From assembly GCA_022865625.1 (NCBI GenBank), contig JALHTB010000109.1:1-43402 (forward strand): a stretch of 43,402 nt of DNA. Direction: 5' to 3'. Shown one piece after another: positions 34,462-42,061 of the stretch. The notes below the pieces were generated by a model. That model made no database searches and was not told the origin of the DNA. It worked only from the letters and a program-made list of their open reading frames with translations. Each line of letters opens with the position of its first letter. Within the stretch, counting starts at the first letter, position 1. This DNA is from Candidatus Bathyarchaeota archaeon (GTDB lineage Archaea; Thermoproteota; Bathyarchaeia; 40CM-2-53-6; FEN-987). A program made the position numbers and the translations under genes.

Positions 34462-35226
34462 ATGGATTATTTCTGGCTGCTGGCAGCCGTTTGGGCGGGT
34501 TTCGGAGCGCTACTGACGGCACTCGTCCTCAGAAGGCTGGACATCTCACGCATGAGCTACCATGAGGCAAGACAGCTACTATCATCCATGGTTGCCTCAC
34601 TCTCAGCACGAATACACCAGAATGAGATTCTGACCAAGGAGTTGTCGGAACAACTCCAGATCTTGAGCGCGAACCAATCACGACTCACAGCACAAGGACA
34701 GACCGCAGATAAAGAGCGCCTACTGGAGTACATGCAGGACTCGATGACGAATGTCAGACGGTTCATCGAGAAAGTAGACGTGCTCCAGAAGAACCTGAAG
34801 AGTGTGGAAACAGAGTTCAGGGAAATGCGGAAACACGTTGACGAAGTAACCAGCGTTCAACACGTCGACTTCGCCAATCAACCCACCCCTGTGGGAGTTG
34901 TGACAAAAGACACGATTACAGCACTATCCGACACAGAGAGGGGAGTACTGGAGCTTCTAGTCACCGGCCCCAAGGCGGCGCCGGAGATAGGACGGCTCAT
35001 GACGAAGTCACGGGAGCATACAGCTCGGCTCATGAAGTCACTGCATGAACAGGGCTTTGTTGAAAGAGAGACGCATCGCCAGCCGTACGAATACCGCCTG
35101 AATGACAAGGTAAGAGAAGCAATAGGACACAGTATTCGCGACAAGCAGACTACTGGTCGAGAAGATTGGGGGAAGCCTCGGCAAGACAGTAGCGCCAACG
35201 ACTCGAGGAACCTGAACGACGCATGA
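34462..35226 (+). CDS. membrane-anchored coiled-coil winged-helix protein
   Basis: 254 residues from ATG 34462. Residues 4-24 form one transmembrane helix (WLLAAVWAGFGALLTALVL). Residues 30-125 are rich in heptad-like Leu/Ile/Val spacing with many Glu, Lys and Gln, consistent with a long coiled coil. Residues 155-215 (LSDTERGVLELLVTGPKAAP, then KSREHTARLMKSLHEQGFVER) form a MarR-type winged helix. The polar tail of about 35 residues overlaps the end of the opposite gene by 77 bases. The architecture would hold a DNA-binding domain at the membrane next to the predicted origin; a chromosome-tethering or membrane-signal regulator role is inference. Confidence 0.75.
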   Translation: MDYFWLLAAVWAGFGALLTALVLRRLDISRMSYHEARQLLSSMVASLSARIHQNEILTKELSEQLQILSANQSRLTAQGQTADKERLLEYMQDSMTNVRRFIEKVDVLQKNLKSVETEFREMRKHVDEVTSVQHVDFANQPTPVGVVTKDTITALSDTERGVLELLVTGPKAAPEIGRLMTKSREHTARLMKSLHEQGFVERETHRQPYEYRLNDKVREAIGHSIRDKQTTGREDWGKPRQDSSANDSRNLNDA

Positions 35227-35557
35227 GACCTCTGTCCACAAGCCTCGACAAGTAGGTCGCAACAGTCGTCAGCGGGATGGGTTCTCCGTAGAATTCCTGG
35301 TACAGATCCCTCACCTCATCCGAAGAGAACGTCTTGTCGTTTAGTCTATGCAAGGCAAGATCACGAATGCGCTCGAGTTTTGTGCGAGCGTATCGGGTCG
35401 GCTCGTTTGCGGCAGGTTTCGAAGCAAGACCACCCATCAATTCGGCGTAGTCCAGGATCCTAGCTATCTTCTCGCGGGTGATGGGCCCCTCAAGTGAGAC
35501 AGTGTGACGGCAGCCGGAGTCATCGTAGAAATCCACTCTGACCCGCTTGACCGTCAC
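35150..35557 (-). CDS. winged-helix protein divergent from the predicted origin
   Basis: 135 residues from GTG 35557. Residues 1-45 look like a small beta-plus-helix module (VKRVRVDFYDDSGCRHTVSL...). Residues 60-125 are a winged helix with recognition-helix candidate PLTTVATYLSRLVDRGLM and a wing SGSSSRWRYCLA. The gene is transcribed away from the origin-like region, and a GTTCACA box lies 1 base upstream of its start codon, suggesting autoregulation. It overlaps the membrane-anchored winged-helix gene tail to tail. Functionally it recalls, but cannot be equated with, the Sulfolobus winged-helix initiator WhiP. Confidence 0.72.
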   Translation of the reverse strand: MTVKRVRVDFYDDSGCRHTVSLEGPITREKIARILDYAELMGGLASKPAANEPTRYARTKLERIRDLALHRLNDKTFSSDEVRDLYQEFYGEPIPLTTVATYLSRLVDRGLMRRSGSSSRWRYCLAEASPNLLDQ

Positions 35558-35659
35558 TGTTCACACCTTCGCACTATCATGTGAACTGGGCAGACATAAA
35601 GTACGTCCTACTCAGCTTGCGCCCTAGCCAATGTGGTTTCCATCGGAAAAATGCAACGT

Positions 35660-35679
35660 TCCAGTGGAAACGGAGGGGT
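35660..35679 (+). promoter_or_regulatory. origin recognition box-like element 1
   Basis: TCCAGTGGAAACGGAGGGGT (preceded by GT) has the two parts of an archaeal ORB: the dyad TTCCAGTGGAAAC and a G-string. It is the expected binding site of Orc1/Cdc6, encoded 480 bases away. Confidence 0.78.
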
Positions 35680-35688
35680 CTGGCCTAT

Positions 35689-35703
35689 TTCACACAATGT
35701 GAA
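35689..35703. repeat. 15-bp palindrome made of two GTTCACA-type half sites
   Basis: TTCACACAATGTGAA has perfect 6-bp arms around CAA. It sits 10 bases past ORB 1, between the two ORB-like elements, so it could bring a second DNA-binding protein next to the initiator. Confidence 0.7.
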
Positions 35704-35796
35704 CTCTTTCTGTACCGTGATCAGGCGTCACGGCCCGAACAATGAAGTTCAGATTTGTCACTTGGATTCGTTCACACCAGATAGACCGACCCTCTA

Positions 35797-35816
35797 ACCC
35801 CTACATTTCCAGTGGA
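35797..35816 (-). promoter_or_regulatory. origin recognition box-like element 2, inverted
   Basis: On the reverse strand TCCACTGGAAATGTAGGGGT matches element 1 at 17 of 20 positions. The two boxes face each other about 117 bases apart, as inverted ORBs do in several archaeal origins. Confidence 0.72.
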
Positions 35817-36160
35817 GTCGACTGGACCCATGCAACCCCGGTTACAGTGAATCCCCCTGTCAGAAACACTCAGTCACCAATGATAATGTGATCAGTACAC
35901 TACTTCGTACCATTGGTCTTATTCTAAAAGTCGGGTTATAGTGTCACGAGGATTTTTTTCTCACGACTCACACCATAACTTTGAGGATATACTTTCCACA
36001 CGAAAGACACGGGTGCCGGGGATCCGAGTTTTCCGCACGGTAGTTCCGTCATCTCTATCTCTCCTCGACTTTTCTGTTGCGACTAGTCTCTTTCTCTCGA
36101 CAACGACCATTATTATGGGCTCAACATGAAACACAGGCGTTACCACTGGAGAGCCCTCGC

Positions 36161-37414
36161 ATGGAATCCGGAGATGTTCTTGAAGGCATCTTCGAGAACT
36201 TCCTTACTGGGCCCCAACTGTTTTCCAATCGTGACGTTCTGAGGAATGATTACATTCCGAGCACACTTCCTCATCGCGCCGAACACATTCAAAGACTTGG
36301 AGCGATCCTCGCTCCGGCCCTGAGTGGTTCCAAGATATCCAATCTCTTCCTGTATGGAAAAACCGGAACCGGCAAGACCATCGTAGCCAAGTTCGTTTTG
36401 GAGAGATTGAAGAAGAAGGCTGAGGACGTTGGCGCTCCTGTCCGGATATCATACATCAACTGTCGCATGGCCGGCAGCAACTACCGAGTCTTAGCTGACC
36501 TCTGTAGGTGCGTTGGAGTCGAGATTCCTTTCACTGGATTGGCACTCGGAGAAGTGATTGAGAGATTCAAGAACGGCCTGAACGCCGACAGGTTCGCGCT
36601 CATTGTTGTCTTGGATGAAATAGACGCCCTAGTAAGAGGCCGCCAAGATGATTCTCTCCTCTATGAGCTCACCAGAATCAATGAGGAGCTCGTCCAGAGC
36701 TGGATCGGAATAGTCGGCGTCTCAAACGACCTACACTTCAAAGAGTTCCTCGACCCTCGAGTCTTGAGCTCTCTGAGTGAAGAGGAGGTTGTCTTCAGAC
36801 CATACTTGGCGAACGAGTTGTATGACATACTCCTCGATAGGGCTAAGCTTGCATTCTCCGGTGACATACTCTCAGAGTCATCTCTTCGACTTTGTGCAGC
36901 ACTCGCCGCCGGCGAGCATGGAGATGCAAGAAGGGCTCTGGATCTGTTGCGTGTGGCGGGAGAACTGGCGGAACGCGAAGGAGCACGTAGGATCGAGGAG
37001 GAGCACGTGAAATGTGCGCAGCACAAGATAGAGCATGACAGAGTTGCCGAGGTCCTGAAGTCACTTCCTGCCCACTCAAAGATTGTAGTAGTTTGCGCAT
37101 ACGTAGCGAGTAATCAGGCGCGCGAGGGGGTAATCACCGGCGACATCTACGAGGTCTACCACGAGCTCTGCTCTGTCGCAGGACTGGATCCTTTGACACA
37201 GAGACGAGTCAGCGGACTAGTGAACGAGCTTGACGTGATGGGAATCCTCAACGCGAGAGTTGTCAGTTTCGGTCGATACGGCAGAACCAAGAAGATAAGA
37301 CTCGGAGTTTCACCTAGGGTCATAGTTGAAACGTATTCGGAGGATACCCTCGTCGGACGACTATTCGGGCACGTCACAAAGTCCCTCCAAAAACAGCATG
37401 CCCCGTCTGCGTAG
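36161..37414 (+). CDS. cdc6: Orc1/Cdc6 replication initiator
   Basis: 417 residues from ATG 36161, with GGAG at 36149-36152. The frame is open to 36077, but a TATA-like ATTATTATG at 36109-36117 would start transcription near 36140, so the short form is favoured. Walker A GKTGTGKT is at 66-73, Walker B VVLDEID at 149-155, sensor 1 in GVSND, and a sensor 2-like HGDARRALDLLR. A C-terminal winged helix (about 320-417) binds origin boxes. CCACTGGA at 36143-36150, matching the core of the origin boxes, overlaps the leader and could allow autoregulation. The gene overlaps the DUF99 gene by 17 bases. Confidence 0.95.
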   Translation: MESGDVLEGIFENFLTGPQLFSNRDVLRNDYIPSTLPHRAEHIQRLGAILAPALSGSKISNLFLYGKTGTGKTIVAKFVLERLKKKAEDVGAPVRISYINCRMAGSNYRVLADLCRCVGVEIPFTGLALGEVIERFKNGLNADRFALIVVLDEIDALVRGRQDDSLLYELTRINEELVQSWIGIVGVSNDLHFKEFLDPRVLSSLSEEEVVFRPYLANELYDILLDRAKLAFSGDILSESSLRLCAALAAGEHGDARRALDLLRVAGELAEREGARRIEEEHVKCAQHKIEHDRVAEVLKSLPAHSKIVVVCAYVASNQAREGVITGDIYEVYHELCSVAGLDPLTQRRVSGLVNELDVMGILNARVVSFGRYGRTKKIRLGVSPRVIVETYSEDTLVGRLFGHVTKSLQKQHAPSA

Positions 37415-37988
37415 GGCTCTTGGCATAGACGACGGTCCATCAACGCTGCCTTCAGAACGGAGAAAGTCACGTCATCATTACGCATCCCTAGTTGCGGTCT
37501 GGTTTGCCGGGCTAACGGTTGATGACATACGCATTGGCGTCGCGCAGGTAGACGGCCTAGACGCGACAGATGTGATTCTCCGGCTCACGTCGAGAAGACG
37601 AGTTGACGTCATTTTCCTTTCAGGGGCATCCTTCGCAGGGTTCAACATCGCCGACTCCGGCAGGCTCCACAGGATACTGCATGTTCCCGTGATCGTAATT
37701 TCACGAGAGAAGCCTAACAACGCTTCCGTCAAACGGGCGCTCAAGAACCACTTCGCAGACTGGAAGACTCGATGGGATTTGGTTCGTAGGCTTGGGAGAA
37801 TTCACTCATATGCCCCCAAGTCTGCTGAGGCACCTTTGTACTTTGAAGCGATCGGCATCTCGGCCACAGATGCGAAGAAGATCATCCGAGCGTACTGTAT
37901 CACTTCAAGGGTTCCTGAACCGATCCGTGTTGCCGGGATAGTGGCTAAGGGGCTAGCTCTCACCGGAAATGAGCTACGTGCTCGCTGA
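37398..37988 (+). CDS. DUF99 protein, endonuclease V-like fold
   Basis: 196 residues from ATG 37398, which lies inside the end of cdc6 (stop at 37412-37414). An upstream frame from 37326 would overlap more and lacks homology. RALGIDDGPST near residue 5 and VDVIFLSGASFAGFNIAD near 70-87 are the hallmarks of DUF99, an archaeal family distantly related to endonuclease V. Function unproven; nucleic acid processing is the usual suggestion. Translational coupling with cdc6 and the convergent overlap with DP1 (15 bases) place it in the replication cluster. Confidence 0.88.
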   Translation: MPRLRRALGIDDGPSTLPSERRKSRHHYASLVAVWFAGLTVDDIRIGVAQVDGLDATDVILRLTSRRRVDVIFLSGASFAGFNIADSGRLHRILHVPVIVISREKPNNASVKRALKNHFADWKTRWDLVRRLGRIHSYAPKSAEAPLYFEAIGISATDAKKIIRAYCITSRVPEPIRVAGIVAKGLALTGNELRAR

Positions 37989-39500
37989 CATGAAATCGGT
38001 CGCGCTGAGTTTCAGGGTCTGAAGATTCACAATCGGAAGTATGCCAGGTGTCGGGTTGAGGCCGATTCGTTCCATGTAGCTCGTCTGGGCTTGCCAGGTT
38101 CCTGAGTTCACAATCAGGGTTCCACGATAGTTCTCGTGCGCAAAAACGTGGATGTGTCCTGAATGGAACACATCCGGTGCCTCATCGATTACTAGATGAT
38201 CAGTCCGCGACGGCACGATTGATGTCCGGTTACCATACTCGGGGGCCAAATGCCTACACCTCAACTGGAGTTCCATTCCTTTCTCCGGCTTGTCGAAACC
38301 CATCCCGGGTGCGCTCGTCAGCAAATCGTCCAGACTTCGCCCATGATGCAACAGGAAATGCACTCCATGAAGCTCGACCTCACATGGGTTACCGAGCGAT
38401 AGTACGGCTCGTGCTTCATAGACGGGCTCAGCGAACTCTTTGGAGACTGCCGGTTGCGGAAGTGCCTGCCTGACTCCATCATGATTGCCTGGAATGAGAA
38501 TGAGATCCATGTTTTCAGGTATCTGTTCGATGAATCTGGCCGCAAACTTGTACTGCTCATAGATGTCAGGAATGCTCAGCTCTTCCTCTTGGCGCGGGTA
38601 TACTCCTATTCCGTCTACGAGATCTCCCGCAATGATCACATACTTCGTTTGGTGCGCAACACGTACCTGCTCAGGTGTCCCCACCTTGCCGTTCAGCCAC
38701 AGAATGGCTCGGTTGAATACGTCTTCCAGGAATTTGTTGCTGCCCACATGTATGTCAGAGAGAAGAACGGCATAGATCTCCTCTTCTGCTCCTCGTGGCT
38801 TCCTTTCTGGGATATCTGGGAGTATGATCCTCTCGGCGACCAGAAGGTCGCTTCGACTTCTTACAGCCTCGATGCAGACAACTTGGTCGAGTGGTGCCCT
38901 CATCGCCATTTCGTAGAGTTGACGATCACGATCGGTCTGAACCAGAACTGTCGCTGCATCCTCAAGATCATCCACTGTGAGGAACAGTCTATCTCCTCGT
39001 TCGCGCTTGTCCATTATCATTCCGATGATTTTCACGTGTTCGTTCGGTTGAGCACTCAGAGCGTTTGAGATCGTGCCTGCGTCTCTTGCATCGGTTCTTC
39101 TCTGCAGGATCTCCCGCAGTTTCGTGAATCTATCGCGAAAGTGGAGGCTGAATTCTTCGATTGATCCGGCGAAGCCCGGAGTGCTTGACGGATCCTTCAA
39201 GACCTTGATTTTGCTCTCAACTTCGGATGCAAGTGGCGCCGCAGCCCTGACGGATTCTTGTATCTGTACGCTTTGGCCGGGTGAGCGCAACCGGTTAGTC
39301 GCTTGCTCCACAATGTCGCGGTCGATTAGGTGCGGTCCCTCTTCCTTCCCACGTGCTACAGCAAGTAACTCATCAGTGAGCTTGTCTTGGTCAAACTGGC
39401 TGGTCGAGGTGCGGAGAAGGTCGAAAGCCTCTGTGTTGAGCTGCCATCCTGCGGAGACCAAGCGCTGTAGGATTCGCCTGAACTCGTCTTGGACCTCCAT
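37974..39500 (-). CDS. polB: DNA polymerase D small subunit DP1
   Basis: 508 residues from ATG 39500 with GAGAAGG upstream and a TATA-like TTTAAGATAT near 39552-39561. DP1 carries the 3'-5' proofreading nuclease of polymerase D. Residues 1-140 include the N-terminal helical domain and a linker, 150-230 an OB fold (HVKIIGMIMDKRERGDRLFLTVDD), and 240-508 a calcineurin-like phosphoesterase. Its metal motifs are SDIHVGS (Asp249, His251), AGDLVDG (Asp293), PGNHDG (Asn339, His340), LHHG (His385, His386) and GHIHVF (His449, His451). All metal ligands are present, so the exonuclease should be active. Its partner DP2 is at 29669-33091. Confidence 0.96.
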   Translation of the reverse strand: MEVQDEFRRILQRLVSAGWQLNTEAFDLLRTSTSQFDQDKLTDELLAVARGKEEGPHLIDRDIVEQATNRLRSPGQSVQIQESVRAAAPLASEVESKIKVLKDPSSTPGFAGSIEEFSLHFRDRFTKLREILQRRTDARDAGTISNALSAQPNEHVKIIGMIMDKRERGDRLFLTVDDLEDAATVLVQTDRDRQLYEMAMRAPLDQVVCIEAVRSRSDLLVAERIILPDIPERKPRGAEEEIYAVLLSDIHVGSNKFLEDVFNRAILWLNGKVGTPEQVRVAHQTKYVIIAGDLVDGIGVYPRQEEELSIPDIYEQYKFAARFIEQIPENMDLILIPGNHDGVRQALPQPAVSKEFAEPVYEARAVLSLGNPCEVELHGVHFLLHHGRSLDDLLTSAPGMGFDKPEKGMELQLRCRHLAPEYGNRTSIVPSRTDHLVIDEAPDVFHSGHIHVFAHENYRGTLIVNSGTWQAQTSYMERIGLNPTPGILPIVNLQTLKLSATDFMSAST

Positions 39501-39619
39501 GTGGCAGCCTTCTCTTCAGGATTCCAGAAGCGTGTGTAGTCTCTAGATCATGTTGTGGATATCTTAAACGGAGTGGTAAGCCCTCATGATCACTTCATTA
39601 ACCAGTCATCACGCAACGA

Positions 39620-40615
39620 TTGGTCGGTGTTGAAGTAGGCTTGGATCTCCGTCGGCTCCAGAGAACATCAGACGGAACATACTTTGTGACACTTCCAAAG
39701 GCTTGGGTCACCAAGAACAAGCTGGAGAAAGGCGCTATTCTGAGTTTCTCTGAACGAAAAGACGGGAAGATCCTCGCTGAACCCTACGGTGGGCAAGAAC
39801 GGAAGATAACCACTGTCACGCTAACGCCAAGCCCGTTACTGCAGCGCGAGATCGAGGAGAAGTATCTGCTCGGATACGACGTATTCGAGATTGTCTCTCA
39901 GCAGGTCATTCACGTGGACACACGGGAGGCAGTCAGGAGGACCGCCAGAAGCCTGGTTGGTTTGGAGATTGTGGAGGAGGATGCAAAGAAGATCATTATC
40001 CAGTGCCTAATCGAGCCCTCCCTTCTGTTTCCAGACCGGATCCTGCGGAGACTGCACTTGATCACGTTAGGAATGCAGAAGGATGCCGTCTCATCCTTTG
40101 CACGCGGCGACGCAAAGCTAGCACATACGGTCGTTGAACGCGATGAGGATGTTGACAGACTGTATTTCCTGCTCGTGAGAGTTGTTAGAGCGGCTCTCAC
40201 TGATCCGGCAATCGCTGACAAACTAGGGACCAATCCCATAGACTGCTTGGATTACAGGATTCTCGCGAGCCTCGTCGAGAACTTCGCTGACCATGCCACT
40301 GACATCGCAGAGAGTACATGGCCTCGATCGAAGGGCAAACCCACCGACGGCACCATCCGAAGCATCGAGAAGGCAGGTGATGCGCTCAATCGTATGCACA
40401 AGGAAGCGGTTGAGGCCGTCTTCGCAAGGAACCTGGCTCTTGCTCAGGAAGTGGCCAAACTCTATGATGAGGCTAGAGCGAACATCAAGACCGCGGAACG
40501 TGGATTGGTCAACGCAAAGCCTGAGACAATCGATCGCCTGACAACTGTAGTGTCAGCCCTCAAGGCGATGTCGGAAACAAACGTCGATATCGCGGATCTA
40601 GCGGCTACCCGGTAG
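39620..40615 (+). CDS. AbrB/SpoVT-PhoU fusion regulator
   Basis: 331 residues from TTG 39620. Residues 5-50 (RRLQRTSDGTYFVTLPKAWV...LEKGAILSF) form an AbrB-like swapped-hairpin DNA-binding domain, and residues 110-330 contain two helical PhoU repeats with acidic metal-binding patches (ERDEDVDRL). Archaeal proteins of this build are thought to regulate phosphate uptake genes, but no transporter gene lies nearby. ATTAA at 39594-39598 is about 25 bases before the start, compatible with a leaderless transcript. It ends 11 bases inside the Nudix gene on the other strand. Confidence 0.87.
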   Translation: MVGVEVGLDLRRLQRTSDGTYFVTLPKAWVTKNKLEKGAILSFSERKDGKILAEPYGGQERKITTVTLTPSPLLQREIEEKYLLGYDVFEIVSQQVIHVDTREAVRRTARSLVGLEIVEEDAKKIIIQCLIEPSLLFPDRILRRLHLITLGMQKDAVSSFARGDAKLAHTVVERDEDVDRLYFLLVRVVRAALTDPAIADKLGTNPIDCLDYRILASLVENFADHATDIAESTWPRSKGKPTDGTIRSIEKAGDALNRMHKEAVEAVFARNLALAQEVAKLYDEARANIKTAERGLVNAKPETIDRLTTVVSALKAMSETNVDIADLAATR

Positions 40616-41168
40616 AGCGACGCCGCTTCTGTCTCTTTCGTTGTCTTCTATGTGTAGCCAGATAGTAGAGTGCACAGATTGTCTTGGCATCTTGGATCTC
40701 GCCACTCTCTATTCTCCGCAGGCCATCATGCAAATCAATGGTTCGAGTGGTGATCGTCTCGTCTTCCTCTGGTTTCGCTTCGGTTCGGATCAAGCGAGTG
40801 GCAACGAAGAAGTGCATCCTCTCTGTGCTATATCCAGGAGCTAGATAACAGGAGAAGGCCTTCCGGATGTTTCCGGCAGAGTACCCAGTTTCCTCGACTA
40901 GCTCCCTCTTCGCACACGAGAGGGGGCTCTCAGCTTTCTCAAGTGTTCCCGCCGGGATCTCCAGCAGCTGCCTGCCAGCCGCGGTTCGATACTGTCTCGT
41001 GACTACGATCGTCTGGTCGTTCAGGAGGGGAATGATCGCGACTGCTCCTGGATGCTCGACGACCTCCCTAGTTGTCACCAGACCGCTTGGCAGTCGGACC
41101 TTCGCGACTCGAAGTCTGAGCAGCTTTCCCCTGTATGGGTAGCGTTTGCTGGTGACCATTTCGGACAT
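40605..41168 (-). CDS. Nudix hydrolase, ADP-ribose pyrophosphatase-like
   Basis: 187 residues from ATG 41168; TTG 41177 is possible. The Nudix box GTLEKAESPLSCAKRELVEETGY, listed here as positions 74-96, has the complete G-x5-E-x7-REUxEExGU pattern. The N-terminal VVEHPGAVAIIPLL and RQYRTAAGRQLLEIPAG match ADP-ribose pyrophosphatases. Substrate likely ADP-ribose or a related nucleoside diphosphate. The C-terminus is very basic (RRQRKRQKRRRS), possibly a nucleic acid-binding tail. GGGGAG upstream can be sequestered in a small hairpin (41179-41193). Confidence 0.9.
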   Translation of the reverse strand: MSEMVTSKRYPYRGKLLRLRVAKVRLPSGLVTTREVVEHPGAVAIIPLLNDQTIVVTRQYRTAAGRQLLEIPAGTLEKAESPLSCAKRELVEETGYSAGNIRKAFSCYLAPGYSTERMHFFVATRLIRTEAKPEEDETITTRTIDLHDGLRRIESGEIQDAKTICALYYLATHRRQRKRQKRRRSTG

Positions 41169-41178
41169 GTTGCTCAAT

Positions 41179-41193
41179 CTCCCCGTATGGGAG
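41179..41193 (-). promoter_or_regulatory. hairpin covering the Nudix ribosome-binding site
   Basis: On the reverse strand CTCCC and GGGAG pair around ATACG; the second arm is the probable ribosome-binding sequence about 10 bases before ATG 41168. The stem is only five pairs. Confidence 0.35.
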
Positions 41194-41301
41194 GGGGGAG
41201 CGATATAGATGCAGCCACAGGGAAGGGGCTATCTGACCTAGCGCACCAAAAAGCAGCAGTAAACGTTCATTAATACTCACAATTTTGGGCAGAAAGTCCC
41301 G

Positions 41302-41664
41302 CTACGCGTTCAGCCATAGAAGGTACCGGGCCTGCCCCTTGCAATGGGAGCACCTGCATACGGGGGTTGGTACGAATTCAGCTGGCACCCATAATTCCAG
41401 ACTGTGTGTTCGGCTTTCAAGCCCGCAGTTTGTGCAGAAGACCCCTTCCAAGGTCCATGCCAGCTTCTCTGAGCCGCACTCACAGGGTTCCTGTTCGAAC
41501 TCCAAGTCAGCATTTGTTATCCTCACAACTCGTTTGAGGAACTTCTCGCGGTAGTATCGCTTTCGTTTCCACATCAGGTAGCATTCGTGAGAGCAGACGC
41601 GTCGGGGCCTGCCGAAGGTGTAGGGTATTTCTTTTCCACAGACGACACATGCCGCGTTGGCCAT
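41302..41664 (-). CDS. zinc-ribbon protein of unknown function
   Basis: 120 residues from ATG 41664, preceded by AGGGAT. Three cysteine clusters are visible: Cys6, Cys9, Cys24 and Cys28 (CVVC...CSHEC, similar to small FCS/MYM-like or HNH-less zinc fingers), Cys61, Cys63, Cys77 and Cys80 (CEC...CTNC), and Cys103, Cys105 and Cys108. A basic helix MWKRKRYYREKFLKR separates the first two. At least two zinc sites are likely. I do not recognise the family. A role in nucleic acid binding is inference from the basic helix. It is monocistronic, with a TATA-like CTTAAGAC near 41713-41720 on its strand. Confidence 0.7.
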   Translation of the reverse strand: MANAACVVCGKEIPYTFGRPRRVCSHECYLMWKRKRYYREKFLKRVVRITNADLEFEQEPCECGSEKLAWTLEGVFCTNCGLESRTHSLELWVPAEFVPTPVCRCSHCKGQARYLLWLNA

Positions 41665-41991
41665 GGGTGATCCCTGTTCTGTTCGGCTGGACCTCCGGCT
41701 TGCATATGGGCATGTCTTAAGGCTATTCCGGTGCCTGTGAAGGCAAAGTGGGCGCTTAGTTTCGGAGAAGATGTAGGCACTCCGCCCTGACTGCGCGTTT
41801 TGGTCGTAACATTTTCAGTCGTCTCTAATCTAGGGTCCAGAAATCCCACACGAACCAATACATCCCTTCGAGAAGGTGGAATGGAGAAAAGACAGAACTG
41901 TTGAAAGAACGGTATTAGAGTCTCGATGACTCATGTACCGGGAAGCGATTAGAGAACGACATTTATGCGTGGCATGTATCCGGTCGTGGTA
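41665..41991. other. non-coding gap between the zinc-ribbon gene and tRNA-Ser
   Basis: 327 bases. On the left is the leftward promoter of the zinc-ribbon gene and on the right the tRNA promoter. Open frames here are short and look like chance. I see no further structured element. Confidence 0.5.
41961..41967 (+). promoter_or_regulatory. TATA box of the tRNA-Ser gene
   Basis: ATTTATG lies 25-31 bases before the first tRNA base at 41992, the spacing expected for an archaeal tRNA promoter. Confidence 0.6.
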
Positions 41992-42022
41992 GCCCGGGTT
42001 GCCGAGCCAGGTACGGCGACAG

Positions 42023-42054
42023 AGCCTATGCGTTTCGGTGCGCTGGGCGTTGAA
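42023..42054 (+). other. tRNA intron 1, 32 bases, position 30/31
   Basis: A perfect bulge-helix-bulge can be drawn. The exon/D-side bases CGAC pair with GTTG at the intron's 3' part (one G-T), flanked by 3-base bulges AG^A and AA^C. The inner helix is GCCTA/TGGGC, then GCG/CGC with one bulged T. Cutting between bulge bases 2 and 3 gives exactly the ends needed. The position is non-canonical. Confidence 0.78.
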
Positions 42055-42061
42055 CCTCGAG

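Larger units (their letters stand above)
35559..35778. repeat. dispersed GTTCACA boxes in the origin region
   Basis: GTTCACACC occurs at 35559-35567 and 35770-35778. The reverse complement TGTGAAC occurs at 35580-35586 and 35698-35704, and TTTCACACA at 35688-35696. The first two copies form a 7-bp inverted repeat with a 14-base spacer immediately upstream of the GTG at 35557. None were noticed in the adjacent palindrome-rich gap. Confidence 0.65.
35558..36160. other. predicted replication origin (oriC) next to orc1/cdc6
   Basis: This 603-base gap separates a winged-helix gene from orc1/cdc6. It contains two origin-recognition-box-like elements in opposite orientation (35660-35679 and 35797-35816), five GTTCACA-type boxes, and a weaker ORB-like match at 35995-36014 (13 of 20 positions by eye). 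The stretch 35870-35990 is AT-richer (for example T7 at 35953-35959) and could be the unwinding element. Archaeal origins commonly lie beside orc1/cdc6 genes and carry such boxes. An ORF at 35941-36129 is short and not credible. Confidence 0.7.

Noticed and set aside
35822..35860. Third ORB candidate around CCCCGGTTACAGTGA
   Set aside because: Agreement with the two good boxes is limited to CACTG and a G-run with wrong spacing.
35941..36129. 62-residue frame inside the origin region
   Set aside because: Low-complexity Ser/Thr-rich translation without start signal; overlaps the cdc6 promoter.
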